This document shows, piece after piece, positions 24,746 to 33,097 of a DNA stretch of 64,000 nt; position 1 is the first letter of the stretch, and each line of letters begins with the position of its first letter. This stretch comes from Micromonospora chersina (GTDB lineage: Bacteria > Actinomycetota > Actinomycetes > Mycobacteriales > Micromonosporaceae). Where the stretch lies: NCBI RefSeq assembly GCF_900091475.1, contig NZ_FMIB01000002.1:3782001-3846000 (forward strand), given 5' to 3'. The position numbers and the translations under genes were made by a program. The notes beneath the pieces are model-generated. The model did no database searches. It was not told the origin of the DNA and was given only the letters and a program-made list of their open reading frames with translations.

Positions 24746-25294
24746 TCAGTGCCGGCCCTCGGCGAACTCCTCGACGATCTTGTCGCAGAACGCCGGCAGG
24801 TCGTCCGGCTTGCGGCTGCTGACCAGGCCGTTGTCGGTGACGACCTCCTGGTCCACCCACTTCGCGCCCGCGTTGGTGAGGTCGGTGCGCAGGCTCGGCC
24901 AGGAGGTGATCGTCCGGCCGCGCACCACGTCCGCCTCGACAAGCGTCCACGGGCCGTGGCAGATCACCCCGACCGGCTTGCCGGCCTCGAAGAACGACTT
25001 CACGAACCGGACCGCGTCGGGATCGGTCCGCAGGAAGTCCGGGTTCGCCACGCCGCCGGGCAGCACCAGCGCGTCGTACGCCCCCGCGTCCGCCTCCTTG
25101 GTCGTCACGTCGACCTGGTACTGCTTGCCGTGGTCGAGGTGGTTGAAGGCCTGGATCGAACCGGACTCGATCGAGACCAGCTCGACCCGGGCACCGGCGT
25201 TCTCCACCGCCTCGCGGGGCTTGGTGTACTCGACCTCCTCGACGCCGTCGGCGGCCAGGAACGCGATGCGCTTGCCCTTCAGTGTCGCTGCCAT
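24746..25294 (-). CDS. DJ-1/PfpI family protein (YhbO-like), 182 aa
   Basis: The nucleophile elbow GVICHGPWTL has Cys112 followed by His, and the partner glutamate region GVEEVEYTKPREAV is near the N-terminus. YDALVLPGGVANPDFLR is the typical class-I glutamine amidotransferase-like strand. PfpI/YhbO proteins are about 170-180 residues and act as stress-protective deglycases or proteases, a matter still debated. GAGGAGAAC lies before the ATG at 25294. It may be co-transcribed with the MFS gene downstream. Confidence 0.9.
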   Translation of the reverse strand: MAATLKGKRIAFLAADGVEEVEYTKPREAVENAGARVELVSIESGSIQAFNHLDHGKQYQVDVTTKEADAGAYDALVLPGGVANPDFLRTDPDAVRFVKSFFEAGKPVGVICHGPWTLVEADVVRGRTITSWPSLRTDLTNAGAKWVDQEVVTDNGLVSSRKPDDLPAFCDKIVEEFAEGRH

Positions 25295-25415
25295 GGTGGT
25301 TCTCCTCTCCGGGGTCTGTCTGCACCCGTTCCCGGGCGGGATCCGCCGAAACCGGACGGTGAGGGTGTCCGGGGCCGCAGGTTTGGCCGGTCCCGCTCGG
25401 GGGACCCGAAGGGGC

Positions 25416-27254
25416 ATGGCAGGAGCAGCAGCGGAAGAGCGCCGGCTCGCCACCGTCGTGGCCGGCTGGCAGGGGCGTCCCGTGCTGGTCGTGGGCGACG
25501 CCATGCTGGACGAGTGGCGGTTCGCGGAGTCGGAGCGGCTCTGCCGGGAGGCGCCCGCGCCGGTCCTGACCCTGCGCCGACGGATCTCCGCCGCCGGCGG
25601 CGCGGCGAACACCGCCGTCAACGTGGCCGCTCTCGGCGGCCGGGCCGCCCTGGTCGCCCCGGTCGGCGCGGACGTGGCCGGTGACGAGCTGCACGACTGC
25701 CTCGACCGGGCGGGCGTCTGGGACCGTACCGTCGGCCACCCCGGGCGGCCCACGCCGGTGAAGCGGCGGATGCTCGCCGGCAACCAGATCCTGCTCCGCG
25801 AGGACTCCGGCGACCCGGAGGACCCGCTCGACGACGACGGGGTGGCCCGCCTGCTGACCGCGCTGCACTGCGCCACGGAGGAGCTGCGCGCGGTGGCCGC
25901 CGGGCAGCCGCCCACCCTTGTCGTCTGCGACTACGGCCTGGGCGCGCTGCCCTCGGCGGTGCGCGCCTGGCTGGTCGCCAACCGGGACCGGTACGCCACC
26001 GTGGCGCTCGACGCGCACGACCTGGCCGACTGGCGCGGCCTCAACCCGACAGTGGTGACGCCGAGCTTCGCCGAGGCGACCCGCCTGCTGGCCCGGGCGG
26101 CCGCCGGCTTCAACGGCGGGCACCGGGGCGCGGCACGCGGCGCCACCGCCGGTCACCTGCACCTGGACCACCTGGCCGACCCGGCCGACGGCCCCTCCGA
26201 GCTGGTCGTCGGCGCGGCGCCCGGCGGCGCGGGCGAACGGGAGCCGGGCAGCCCGCACCCGACCTCGGGGGCGCCCGCGGCCGAGCACGGCGGCGGGGTC
26301 GCCGGCCCGACCGGCGAGCCGACTCCCGGCGAGGAGCGGGTCGCGCTGACCGGGGACGGGCTCAGCGTCACGGGCACCGGCGTGACCGTCAACGCGGCGG
26401 CCGGGGCCGGCGTCGACCGGGCCGTGCTGGCCGAGTCCCGCCTGGACGAGCTGCGCGAGCACACCGGTGCGGACGTGGTGGCGGTGACCCTGGACACCGA
26501 GGGCGCGGTGGTCGGCGGGGCCGACGGCGAACCCCGGCGCAGTCACAGCACGCCGGTCCCGGCCAGCCACGCCGTCGGGGCCGGGGACGCGTACCTGGCG
26601 GCGATGACGCTGGCGCTGGCGGCGGAGGCGAGCCTGCCGACCGCCGCGCAGCTCGCCCAGCTCGCCGCCACCATCACCGTCTCCGACACCGGCACCTGCG
26701 TGTGCCGGCGGGAGGACCTGCTGGAAGCGCTGGGCAGCGGGCCGGAGGAGGCCGGTCGCCCCACCCAGGTGGGCGCCGAGGAACTGGCGGCGATCGTCGC
26801 GGAGCACCGCCGGGCCGGCCGGTCGATCGTCTTCACCAACGGCTGCTTCGACGTGCTGCACCCCGGGCACGTCCGCTACCTGACCCAGGCCCGCGCGCTC
26901 GGCGACCTGCTGGTCGTGGCCGTCAACTCCGACGGCAGCGTCCGCCGGCTCAAGGGCCCCGACCGGCCGGTCAACCCGGTCGAGGACCGGGCCGCCCTGC
27001 TGGCCGCGCTGGAGTGCGTCGACCACGTGGTGGTCTTCGAGGAGGACTCCCCGGCGAAGCTCATCGAGGCGGTCCGCCCGGACGTCTACGTCAAGGGCGG
27101 CGACTACCCGCCCGAGATGGTCCCGGAGGCCCCGCTTGTCCGCCGGCTCGGCGGCCAGGTGCGCACCCTCGGGTACGTGCCGGACCGCTCCACCTCGGCG
27201 ATCATCGACCGGATCCGGTCGCACCCGGTCGTCGGTGAGGGCAGGCCGGCGTGA
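25416..27254 (+). CDS. HldE-like bifunctional heptose 7-phosphate kinase/adenylyltransferase, 612 aa
   Basis: The N-terminal PfkB kinase domain has VLVVGDAMLDEW, AAGGAANTAVNVAALGG, and the catalytic AVGAGDAYLAAMTLAL near residue 390. The C-terminal nucleotidyltransferase domain has FTNGCFDVLHPGHVRYL (HxGH) and VNSDGSVRRLKGPDRPVN. This matches HldE (RfaE), which makes ADP-heptose from heptose 7-phosphate. E. coli HldE is 477 residues; this one is about 135 longer, mainly from a Gly/Ala/Pro-rich insert at about 232-335 inside the kinase. The GT2 gene overlaps its stop. ADP-heptose genes are usual in Gram-negatives, so the product here is probably a cell-wall or secreted glycan. Confidence 0.88.
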   Translation: MAGAAAEERRLATVVAGWQGRPVLVVGDAMLDEWRFAESERLCREAPAPVLTLRRRISAAGGAANTAVNVAALGGRAALVAPVGADVAGDELHDCLDRAGVWDRTVGHPGRPTPVKRRMLAGNQILLREDSGDPEDPLDDDGVARLLTALHCATEELRAVAAGQPPTLVVCDYGLGALPSAVRAWLVANRDRYATVALDAHDLADWRGLNPTVVTPSFAEATRLLARAAAGFNGGHRGAARGATAGHLHLDHLADPADGPSELVVGAAPGGAGEREPGSPHPTSGAPAAEHGGGVAGPTGEPTPGEERVALTGDGLSVTGTGVTVNAAAGAGVDRAVLAESRLDELREHTGADVVAVTLDTEGAVVGGADGEPRRSHSTPVPASHAVGAGDAYLAAMTLALAAEASLPTAAQLAQLAATITVSDTGTCVCRREDLLEALGSGPEEAGRPTQVGAEELAAIVAEHRRAGRSIVFTNGCFDVLHPGHVRYLTQARALGDLLVVAVNSDGSVRRLKGPDRPVNPVEDRAALLAALECVDHVVVFEEDSPAKLIEAVRPDVYVKGGDYPPEMVPEAPLVRRLGGQVRTLGYVPDRSTSAIIDRIRSHPVVGEGRPA

Positions 27255-28129
27255 ACCGACCGCTCGACCCCGGCGTACCCGAGGAGTTCCGCCGGCCCCG
27301 GCAGCTCGACGTGCTGATCCCCACCCGCAACCGGCCCGCCGAGCTGGCGGTCACCCTCTCCGGGCTGGCCGCGCAGGAGGGCGTACCGGATTTCGGGGTG
27401 GTGGTGAGCGACCAGTCCGACGGCGACCCGGCGTACGCGCACCCGGCGGCGGCCACAATGGTCCGGGCGTTGCGCCACCGGGGGCGCCCGGTGCTGCTGA
27501 CCCGGCGGTTGCCCCGGCGCGGGCTGGCCGAGCATCGCGCCTACCTGCTGGACCGGTCGGCGGCCCGGTACGTGCTCTGCCTCGACGACGACGTCTGGCT
27601 GGAGCCCGGCACCGTCTCCCGGCTGGTCACCGCAATCCGGGAGCTGGGCTGCGGCTTCGTCGGCAACGCCGTGCACGGTCTCTCCTACGCCGACGACGTG
27701 CGCCCGGAGACGCACGGGCACTACGAGGAGTGGCCCGGGCCGCCGGTGCCCGAGCGGATCCGCCCCGGCACACCGGAGTGGCAGCGGGCGTCGATCCATC
27801 CGGCGGCGAACCTGCTGCACGTCACCGAGAAGCTGCGGCTGCCGGCCGGGGCGTGGCGGGCGTACAAGGTCTCCTGGATCGGCGGGTGCGTGCTCTACGA
27901 CCGGGCCAAGCTGCTCGACTCCGGCGGCTTCGAGTTCTGGCGCCGGCTCCACGAACGGCACCAGGGCGAGGACGTCGCCGCGCAGCTCGCGGTGCTGGAG
28001 CGGCACGGCGGCGCCGGCGTCCTGCCCAGCGGCGCCTACCACCTGGAGTCACCGACCACCGTCACCGAGCGGGACGTGGAGGCGTGGGAGGTCGTGGTCG
28101 CCGAGTCGGACACGCCGCAACCGGCCTGA
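27251..28129 (+). CDS. Family 2 glycosyltransferase, 292 aa
   Basis: The GT-A nucleotide-sugar fold is shown by LDVLIPTRNRPAELAVTLSGL at the start and the DxD-type metal site LCLDDDVWLEPGTV. A mid-protein VSWIGGCVLYDRAKLLDSGGFEFW is the acceptor-side block of GT2 enzymes. There is no membrane span, so it is cytosolic. It starts at GTG 27251 with its start overlapping the hldE-like stop (GTGA), so both are co-translated. It probably uses the same ADP-heptose pool or a related sugar. It converges on the GT9 gene with 3 bases between stops. Confidence 0.88.
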   Translation: MNRPLDPGVPEEFRRPRQLDVLIPTRNRPAELAVTLSGLAAQEGVPDFGVVVSDQSDGDPAYAHPAAATMVRALRHRGRPVLLTRRLPRRGLAEHRAYLLDRSAARYVLCLDDDVWLEPGTVSRLVTAIRELGCGFVGNAVHGLSYADDVRPETHGHYEEWPGPPVPERIRPGTPEWQRASIHPAANLLHVTEKLRLPAGAWRAYKVSWIGGCVLYDRAKLLDSGGFEFWRRLHERHQGEDVAAQLAVLERHGGAGVLPSGAYHLESPTTVTERDVEAWEVVVAESDTPQPA

Positions 28130-28132
28130 CGC

Positions 28133-29293
28133 TCAGCCCGCCAGCAGGTCGCGTGCCGCCTCGACCACCTCGGCCGTCGGCACGTCCGCCACGAACGAGT
28201 CGCGGTGCGGACACTCCCCGCCGCCGGGCCGGTGCGGGTAGATGTCCCGGGTGCAGTCGACGCCACAGACCGGGCAGTTGGTGGTCCACGAGGCGATCGG
28301 GCGGTGCCGGACCCGCAGCGGCGTGGCCCCGTTTATCAGGTTGCCGATCCAGTAGACGCCGACCGTCGGGGCGCCCACCGCGCCGGCCAGGTGCAGCGGG
28401 CCGGTGTCGTTGGAGACCACCAGCGCGCACCCCTCGTACGCGGCGGCCAGCCCGCCCAGGCTCAGCGTGCCGACCTGCGGGCGTACCGGCACGCCGGCCG
28501 CCGCGACCACCTCGTCCACCGTCTCCCGCTCGGCGGGGGTGCCGGTGACCAGCACCTCGTACCCGTCGCCGGCCAGCGCCCGGGCCACCTCGCCGAAGCG
28601 CTCCGGCGGCCAGCGCCGCCTGGTGTCGGTGGCACCCGGGTGCAGCGCCACCCGGGGACGGTCCGGCTCGCCGAGCACCGTGCGCGCCTCGGCCCGGTCG
28701 GCGTCGGTCACCGTCAGCGCCGGGGTTACCGTCACCGCCGGCGCACCGACCAGGGCGACCGCCTCCAGGTAGCGGATCACCTCGTGCTGGTAGTAGACGT
28801 ACCGGATCCAGCGGTCCAGCGGCGGCGCGTCGTCGGCGCGCAGGCCGGCGGTGACCCGGGCGCCCAGCCCGGCGATGACCGGGTTGGAGTTGGCACCCCC
28901 GCCGTGCAGTTGCAGGGCGAGGTCGAACCGCTCCTTCCGGGCCGCCGCCAGGAAGTCCGCCAGCTCGGACGGCGTCTCGTCCGGGCCGGGCTCGCGGATG
29001 CCGGGCGCCGGCGGCACCACCAGCACCCGGTCCACCGGGCCGGGCCGGTCGCGCCACAGCTTCGCGTGCCAGGGCGCGCCGAGCAGCACGATCTCGGCCG
29101 AGGGGTACGCGGCCCGCAGCGCCTCCAGCGCCGGCAGGAGAAAGATGAAGTCGCCGAGCGCGTTCGCCCGCAGCACGGCGATCCGCTCGACGTCGGGTAC
29201 GCGCTCGCCCACCGGGCCCAGCACCGACGACGGCTCCAGGTCGCGGCGCGGCGACAGACGCGCCGACCTGGAGTCGTCGGCCAGGCTTGCCAC
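28133..29293 (-). CDS. Family 9 glycosyltransferase (heptosyltransferase-like), 386 aa
   Basis: The GT-B family 9 pattern is clear: IAVLRANALGDFIFLLPALEAL near the N-terminus, VALHPGATDTRRRWPPERFGEVA in the middle, and the nucleotide-binding VVSNDTGPLHLAGAVGAPTVG. GT9 enzymes transfer heptose from ADP-heptose. A C-terminal Cys/His cluster (NCPVCGVDC, GGGECPHRDSF) may bind a metal and is common in actinobacterial members. GTG at 29293 is used. It faces the hldE-GT2 pair, completing a heptose glycan cassette. Confidence 0.9.
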   Translation of the reverse strand: MASLADDSRSARLSPRRDLEPSSVLGPVGERVPDVERIAVLRANALGDFIFLLPALEALRAAYPSAEIVLLGAPWHAKLWRDRPGPVDRVLVVPPAPGIREPGPDETPSELADFLAAARKERFDLALQLHGGGANSNPVIAGLGARVTAGLRADDAPPLDRWIRYVYYQHEVIRYLEAVALVGAPAVTVTPALTVTDADRAEARTVLGEPDRPRVALHPGATDTRRRWPPERFGEVARALAGDGYEVLVTGTPAERETVDEVVAAAGVPVRPQVGTLSLGGLAAAYEGCALVVSNDTGPLHLAGAVGAPTVGVYWIGNLINGATPLRVRHRPIASWTTNCPVCGVDCTRDIYPHRPGGGECPHRDSFVADVPTAEVVEAARDLLAG

Positions 29294-29300
29294 GCGACCC

Positions 29301-29837
29301 CTACGGCCGGTCGATCTCGTCGACAGCGGTGTCCGGGTGGTGCAGCTCCCGGTCCGCTGCCGGGTCGGTCACGGTCCGCGTACCCCCGGAGGTGGCGCTC
29401 GGGCCGGCGCGGCCGACGGTGATGGTGCGCGGCGCGGGCCGGGCCGCCCGGGGCAGGCGCACCCGGAGCAGGCCGTGGTCCATCACCGCGTCGATCCGGT
29501 CCGGGTCCACCCGGGACGGCAGGTCCACCCGGTACTCGAAGCCCCGGGTGGTGAACCCGCCCGGGATGCCCTGGTCGGCGTTGACCTCGGCCTCCGACCG
29601 GGCCCGTACGCACAGCTCCCGGTCGTCCAGCTCGACGGCCACCTCCTCGGGGGCGACGCCGGGCAGCCGGACGACCACCTCCCAGCCGTCGGCGATCTCG
29701 GTGAGCTCCACGTCCGGGCTGCCGCCGCGCCCACCGACCAGGCGGCTCAGCTCGGCGCGCAGCGACTGCAGCTCGCCCATCGGGTCCCAGCCCTGCTGGC
29801 GGCCCCGCCAGCCCCGACCGCCGCTCTGTTCCGTCAT
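29301..29837 (-). CDS. Hsp20/alpha-crystallin-type small heat-shock protein, 178 aa
   Basis: The alpha-crystallin domain spans about residues 40-140, with DVELTEIADGWEVVVRLPGV, the conserved ELCVRARSEAE strand, and a terminal HGLLRVRLPRA. The C-terminal I-x-I region is weak (TITVGRAG). ATP-independent chaperones of this type hold unfolding proteins. The start ATG at 29837 overlaps the DUF2231 stop (ATGA), so they are translated together. GT9 begins 7 bases downstream of its stop. Confidence 0.88.
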   Translation of the reverse strand: MTEQSGGRGWRGRQQGWDPMGELQSLRAELSRLVGGRGGSPDVELTEIADGWEVVVRLPGVAPEEVAVELDDRELCVRARSEAEVNADQGIPGGFTTRGFEYRVDLPSRVDPDRIDAVMDHGLLRVRLPRAARPAPRTITVGRAGPSATSGGTRTVTDPAADRELHHPDTAVDEIDRP

Positions 29838-30340
29838 CGCACGTCTCCGATCCGCTGGGTGGCCGAGGGGGGTCGCAGCGAGCTCGGCGCGTTCAGGTCG
29901 TGCTCCGGGTCGACGCCGACGCCCAGCCGGTCCACCAGCTCGCCGCCCAGCCATGCGCTGACGCCGAGGATGGCCACGGCGACCACCTCGATGGCGATCA
30001 GGGCGCCCCCGGCGGCCCGGGAGTCCGCGTTGAGCCGGACCACCCACACCGCGGCGAAGAGCAGGATCACCGCGACGTTGGCGGCCGCGTGGGTGAGCCC
30101 GACCCGCTTGGCGCGGGTGCCGGTGGGCAGGGCGAGCAGGTCGAAGGCGCCGGCCGCCGCGGCCAGCAGGCCGCCGATCAGGCCGACGGTGATGTTCCAG
30201 TAGGCCACCTCGCCCAGGAGGTCCGGCCCGCCCACGGTGTCGATCACGTCGAAGATCACCGCGGTGACCAGCAGGGCCACCGGGAACATCACCAGCATCG
30301 GATGCACGGGATGGCCGAGCACCTTCAGTCGGCTCTCCAT
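29834..30340 (-). CDS. DUF2231 membrane protein, 168 aa
   Basis: Four hydrophobic spans are present. The first follows the family hallmark LGHPVHPMLVMFPVALL. DUF2231 proteins are small membrane proteins, often beside stress or heme-type genes; role unknown. I prefer the ATG at 30340, which has GGAGG five bases upstream; an ATG four codons earlier has none. The stop is coupled to the Hsp20 start. Confidence 0.85.
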   Translation of the reverse strand: MESRLKVLGHPVHPMLVMFPVALLVTAVIFDVIDTVGGPDLLGEVAYWNITVGLIGGLLAAAAGAFDLLALPTGTRAKRVGLTHAAANVAVILLFAAVWVVRLNADSRAAGGALIAIEVVAVAILGVSAWLGGELVDRLGVGVDPEHDLNAPSSLRPPSATQRIGDVR

Positions 30341-30504
30341 CTCGGCCTCCATCGATCGGTCCGGGCGCGCTGCGGCTCAGTCCGTACCCGCCGGCTCCGG
30401 GGGCAAACCTCGCCGTCGACGCGCTCTCCTAGGCTGACGATGGCGGAAACCGGCCGTCCGTGGGCCGGAATCGCCATCAAGGTCAACGGACGGGGGAGGC
30501 AGAC

Positions 30505-31125
30505 GTGACGACACGGGAGATCACCAGCCCGGAGGAACTGACCGAACTGCTGGGCGTACCGACGCAGCGGGCGCGGGACAAGGAGCGGACGGTGCTGCAC
30601 CAGCGGGACCGGGAGTGGCTGGCCGCCTCGCCGTTCTGCCTGGTCGCCACGGCCGACGCGGACGGCGGCTGCGACGTGTCCCCGAAGGGCGACCCGGCCG
30701 GCTTCACCCTGGTCCTGGACGAGACCACCATCGCCATCCCCGAACGGCCCGGCAACCGGCGGGCCGACGGCTACCGCAACATCCTGGCCAACCCCCACGT
30801 CGGGCTGATCTTCCTGATCCCCGGGCGCACCGACACGCTGCGGATCAACGGACGGGCCCGGCTGGTGGCCGACGCGCCGTACTTCGCCGACATGGAGGTC
30901 AAGGGCCACCGCCCGGTGCTCGCCGTCGAGGTGTCCATCGAGCAGATCTTCTACCACTGCGCGAAGGCGTTCTTCCGCTCCGAGCTGTGGAAGCCGGAGA
31001 CCTGGCGGCCCGACGCGCTGCCGACCCGCGCCCGCCTCGTCAAGGAGGTGGAGGCGCCGACGGAGAACCTCGCCGACCTGGAACGCCACTACGGCCCGGA
31101 CTACGCCCGCAAGCTCTACGTCTGA
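30505..31125 (+). CDS. Pyridoxamine 5'-phosphate oxidase-type flavoprotein (MSMEG_1061-like), 206 aa
   Basis: A split-barrel flavin fold is indicated by PFCLVATADADGGCDVSPKGDPAGF, then the phosphate-binding IPERPGNRRADGYRNILANPHVGLIFLIPG. A C-terminal IEQIFYHCAKAFFRSELWKPETW is characteristic of the MSMEG_1061-type PPOX group. These proteins are about 200 residues; substrate unknown. GTG at 30505 lies after GGGGGAGG. It is divergent from the DUF2231-Hsp20 operon. Confidence 0.87.
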   Translation: MTTREITSPEELTELLGVPTQRARDKERTVLHQRDREWLAASPFCLVATADADGGCDVSPKGDPAGFTLVLDETTIAIPERPGNRRADGYRNILANPHVGLIFLIPGRTDTLRINGRARLVADAPYFADMEVKGHRPVLAVEVSIEQIFYHCAKAFFRSELWKPETWRPDALPTRARLVKEVEAPTENLADLERHYGPDYARKLYV

Positions 31126-31257
31126 GCCTTCCGCCACGCCGGCCGCCCGTCCACGATGTTTGGCCGGGCGGCTGGGGGTACTGATTCGGGGACGGCCCAC
31201 CGCGATCACGCGACGCCGGACACCCCCTGGTACCGGGTCGAGGAAGGATGATGTGCG

Positions 31258-32145
31258 ATGCCCACGAAGAACGGCTCCGGGCGCGGCAGCGGCTCGACCG
31301 CGACCACGAACCCGCCGGGCAACCAGACGCCGAACACCCCCGACATCAACGAGAGCGAGATCGCCCGGCTCACTGTCGACCAGCTCCGCGACCGGCTGCG
31401 CCGCCGCGGCGTGACCGGCACCGCCGACATGCGCAAGGACGACCTGGTCAAGGCCCTCGTGAAGGCCATGAAGGACGGTGCCAAGAAGAGCACCTCCGCC
31501 CGGGCCGGCGATTCGTCCGGCTCCGGCTCGTCCCGCTCGGGGTCGGCGGCGAAGAAGAGCACCTCGTCGGCGAACCCGCCGGGCAACCAGACCCCGAACA
31601 CGCCGGACGTCAACGAGAGCGAGATCGCCCGGCTCAAGGTCGACGAGCTGCGCAGCCGGCTGCGCGCCCGGGGCGTCACCGGCACCGCCGACATGCCGAA
31701 GGCCGACCTGGTGAAGGCGCTGGTGAAGAGCCTGACCGACAAGTCCGGCGCGTCCTCCTCCTCGGGTGGCGGCGGCGTCCGGAAGGGGCCCCAGAACTCG
31801 AAGTCGATCAAGTACGCCCAGGAGGTCACCTCGGTCGACGACGAGCCGGAGCGGCCCGGCCGCAGCCTGGTCACCACCGACCACGAGGTGATCCGGCGCT
31901 GGGCCGAGGCCCGCAAGGGCCTGCCGACCACCGTGGACGGCACCGAGCACGACGGCCACGCCGGGGTGCTGCGCTTCGACTTCCCCAGCAACGGCCGCGA
32001 GCAGCGGCTGCGCGAGATCAGCTGGGAGGAGTGGTTCCGCACCTTCGACGAGCGGCGCCTCAACTTCATCTACCAGGAGGAACGCTCCGACGGGAAGCAG
32101 AGCAACTTCTTCCGGCTGGAGAGCCCGGACCGCGAGGACGGCTGA
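31258..32145 (+). CDS. Duplicated SAP/Rho-N-like repeat protein, 295 aa
   Basis: Two copies of a roughly 54-residue module (about 18-71 and 106-159) begin NPPGNQTPNTPD and run through NESEIARLTVDQLRDRLRRR, GVTGTADM and DDLVKALVKA. That helix-extended loop-helix pattern (…L…ELR..L..RGV.GTA..RKADLI…) resembles SAP/HeH and Rho N-terminal domains, which bind nucleic acids. Ser/Lys-rich linkers separate the copies. The C-terminal part (about 200-290) is a distinct acidic domain with HAGVLRFDFPSNGREQRLREI and EWFRTFDERRLNFIYQ, family unknown. ATG at 31258 follows AAGGA. A 16-bp hairpin terminates it. Confidence 0.75.
   Translation: MPTKNGSGRGSGSTATTNPPGNQTPNTPDINESEIARLTVDQLRDRLRRRGVTGTADMRKDDLVKALVKAMKDGAKKSTSARAGDSSGSGSSRSGSAAKKSTSSANPPGNQTPNTPDVNESEIARLKVDELRSRLRARGVTGTADMPKADLVKALVKSLTDKSGASSSSGGGGVRKGPQNSKSIKYAQEVTSVDDEPERPGRSLVTTDHEVIRRWAEARKGLPTTVDGTEHDGHAGVLRFDFPSNGREQRLREISWEEWFRTFDERRLNFIYQEERSDGKQSNFFRLESPDREDG
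31309..31470 (+). repeat. Internal repeat copy 1 (162 bp, in-frame)
   Basis: This 54-codon unit recurs 264 bases (88 codons) downstream at 31573-31734. The two copies are very similar at both DNA and protein level, which points to a fairly recent intragenic duplication. Confidence 0.8.
31573..31734 (+). repeat. Internal repeat copy 2 (162 bp, in-frame)
   Basis: Second copy of the unit at 31309-31470. Differences are mostly third-position and conservative, so both copies look functional. Confidence 0.8.
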
Positions 32146-32157
32146 GCCCCTGATCGT

Positions 32158-32195
32158 CCGGAGGCCCGGGTCGGCGCGTCGACCCGGGCCTCCGG
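32158..32195. terminator. Terminator hairpin, 16-bp perfect stem
   Basis: CCGGAGGCCCGGGTCG (32158-32173) pairs perfectly with CGACCCGGGCCTCCGG (32180-32195) around a 6-base loop, just after the repeat-protein gene. There is no U-tract. Confidence 0.75.
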
Positions 32196-32284
32196 CATGT
32201 CCGCCGAATCCGCGCCGTCCCGGTTAGCCCCGGTCTCCCGGGGTACGGATTTCAGTACCGACGACTGAACGACAAGGAGTGCCC

Positions 32285-33004
32285 ATGACCACGAAGGTCG
32301 AGAAGTCCATCGAAGTCGACGTGCCCGTCAGCACCGCGTACAACCAGTGGACCCAGTTCGAGGAGTTCCCCCGGTTCATGGGTGGCGTGCAGGAGGTACG
32401 CCAGCTCGACGACCGGCGGATGCACTGGGTCGCCGAGATCGCGGGCGTGAAGCGCGAGTGGGACGCCAAGGTCCTGGAGCAGGTGCCGGACCGCAAGGTC
32501 GCGTGGGCCGCCACCAGCGGCGCCACCAACGCCGGCGCCGTCTACTTCCAGCCGATCGGCACCGACCGCACCCAGGTCCGGCTCTCCCTCGAGTACGAGC
32601 CGGAGGGGCTGGTCGAGAAGGCCGGCGACAAGCTGCACATCGTCGAGAAGCGCGCCGAGGCCGACCTGGAGAAGTTCAAGTCGTACATCGAGGGCCGGGG
32701 CGCGGAGACCGGCGCCTGGCGCGGCACCGTCGACGAGGGCCGTACCCTCGGCACGCCCGGCGTGGAGCACGCCGCGTCCTCCCGCGGTGACGACGGCAAG
32801 GCCGGCATCTCCGGCAAGGCGGTCGCGGCCGGCGCGGTCGCCGCGGGCGCGGCAGCGGCCGGAGCCGCCGCGGTGGCCAAGCACCGCTCGGAGGGCGACG
32901 AGGAGCCCACGCCGACCGAGACGGAGTACGTGGTGACCGACGTCCCCACGCAGCGGACCGGCGTGTTCCCGCCCGACCCGGCGGACCCGCGCCGCAACCT
33001 GTAG
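32285..33004 (+). CDS. SRPBCC-family protein with Ala-rich membrane-like tail, 239 aa
   Basis: Residues 1-140 form a START/SRPBCC lipid- or cofactor-binding fold: KSIEVDVPVSTAYNQWTQFEEFPRFMGGV is the classic opening of the polyketide-cyclase/dehydrase group. The C-terminal 90 residues include an Ala/Gly hydrophobic stretch (about 180-200) and an acidic tail with YVVTDVPTQRTG. AAGGAG lies five bases before the ATG at 32285, a near-perfect start site, implying high expression. A hairpin follows. Ligand unknown. Confidence 0.85.
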   Translation: MTTKVEKSIEVDVPVSTAYNQWTQFEEFPRFMGGVQEVRQLDDRRMHWVAEIAGVKREWDAKVLEQVPDRKVAWAATSGATNAGAVYFQPIGTDRTQVRLSLEYEPEGLVEKAGDKLHIVEKRAEADLEKFKSYIEGRGAETGAWRGTVDEGRTLGTPGVEHAASSRGDDGKAGISGKAVAAGAVAAGAAAAGAAAVAKHRSEGDEEPTPTETEYVVTDVPTQRTGVFPPDPADPRRNL

Positions 33005-33025
33005 GACCTTTCACCTCCCTGCCGG

Positions 33026-33071
33026 AGCGAGCCCGGTGGGCCGGCCCCGCGCCGCGCCCGCCGGGCTCGCT
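33026..33071. terminator. Terminator hairpin, 16-bp stem with one mismatch
   Basis: The arms 33026-33041 and 33056-33071 (AGCGAGCCCGGTGGGC / GCCCGCCGGGCTCGCT) form a long stem after the SRPBCC gene. Confidence 0.7.
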
Positions 33072-33083
33072 TCGTTGCGCGCG

Positions 33084-33089
33084 TATCGT
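33084..33089 (+). promoter_or_regulatory. Candidate -10 box TATCGT for GNAT gene
   Basis: TATCGT lies 8 bases before the GTG at 33098, with no Shine-Dalgarno sequence, suggesting a leaderless mRNA. Confidence 0.4.
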
Positions 33090-33097
33090 TGCCGCCC

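Noticed and set aside
24558..27224. An 888-codon ORF opposite the DJ-1 and HldE-like genes
   Set aside because: It crosses two real genes on different strands and has repetitive composition with no motif.
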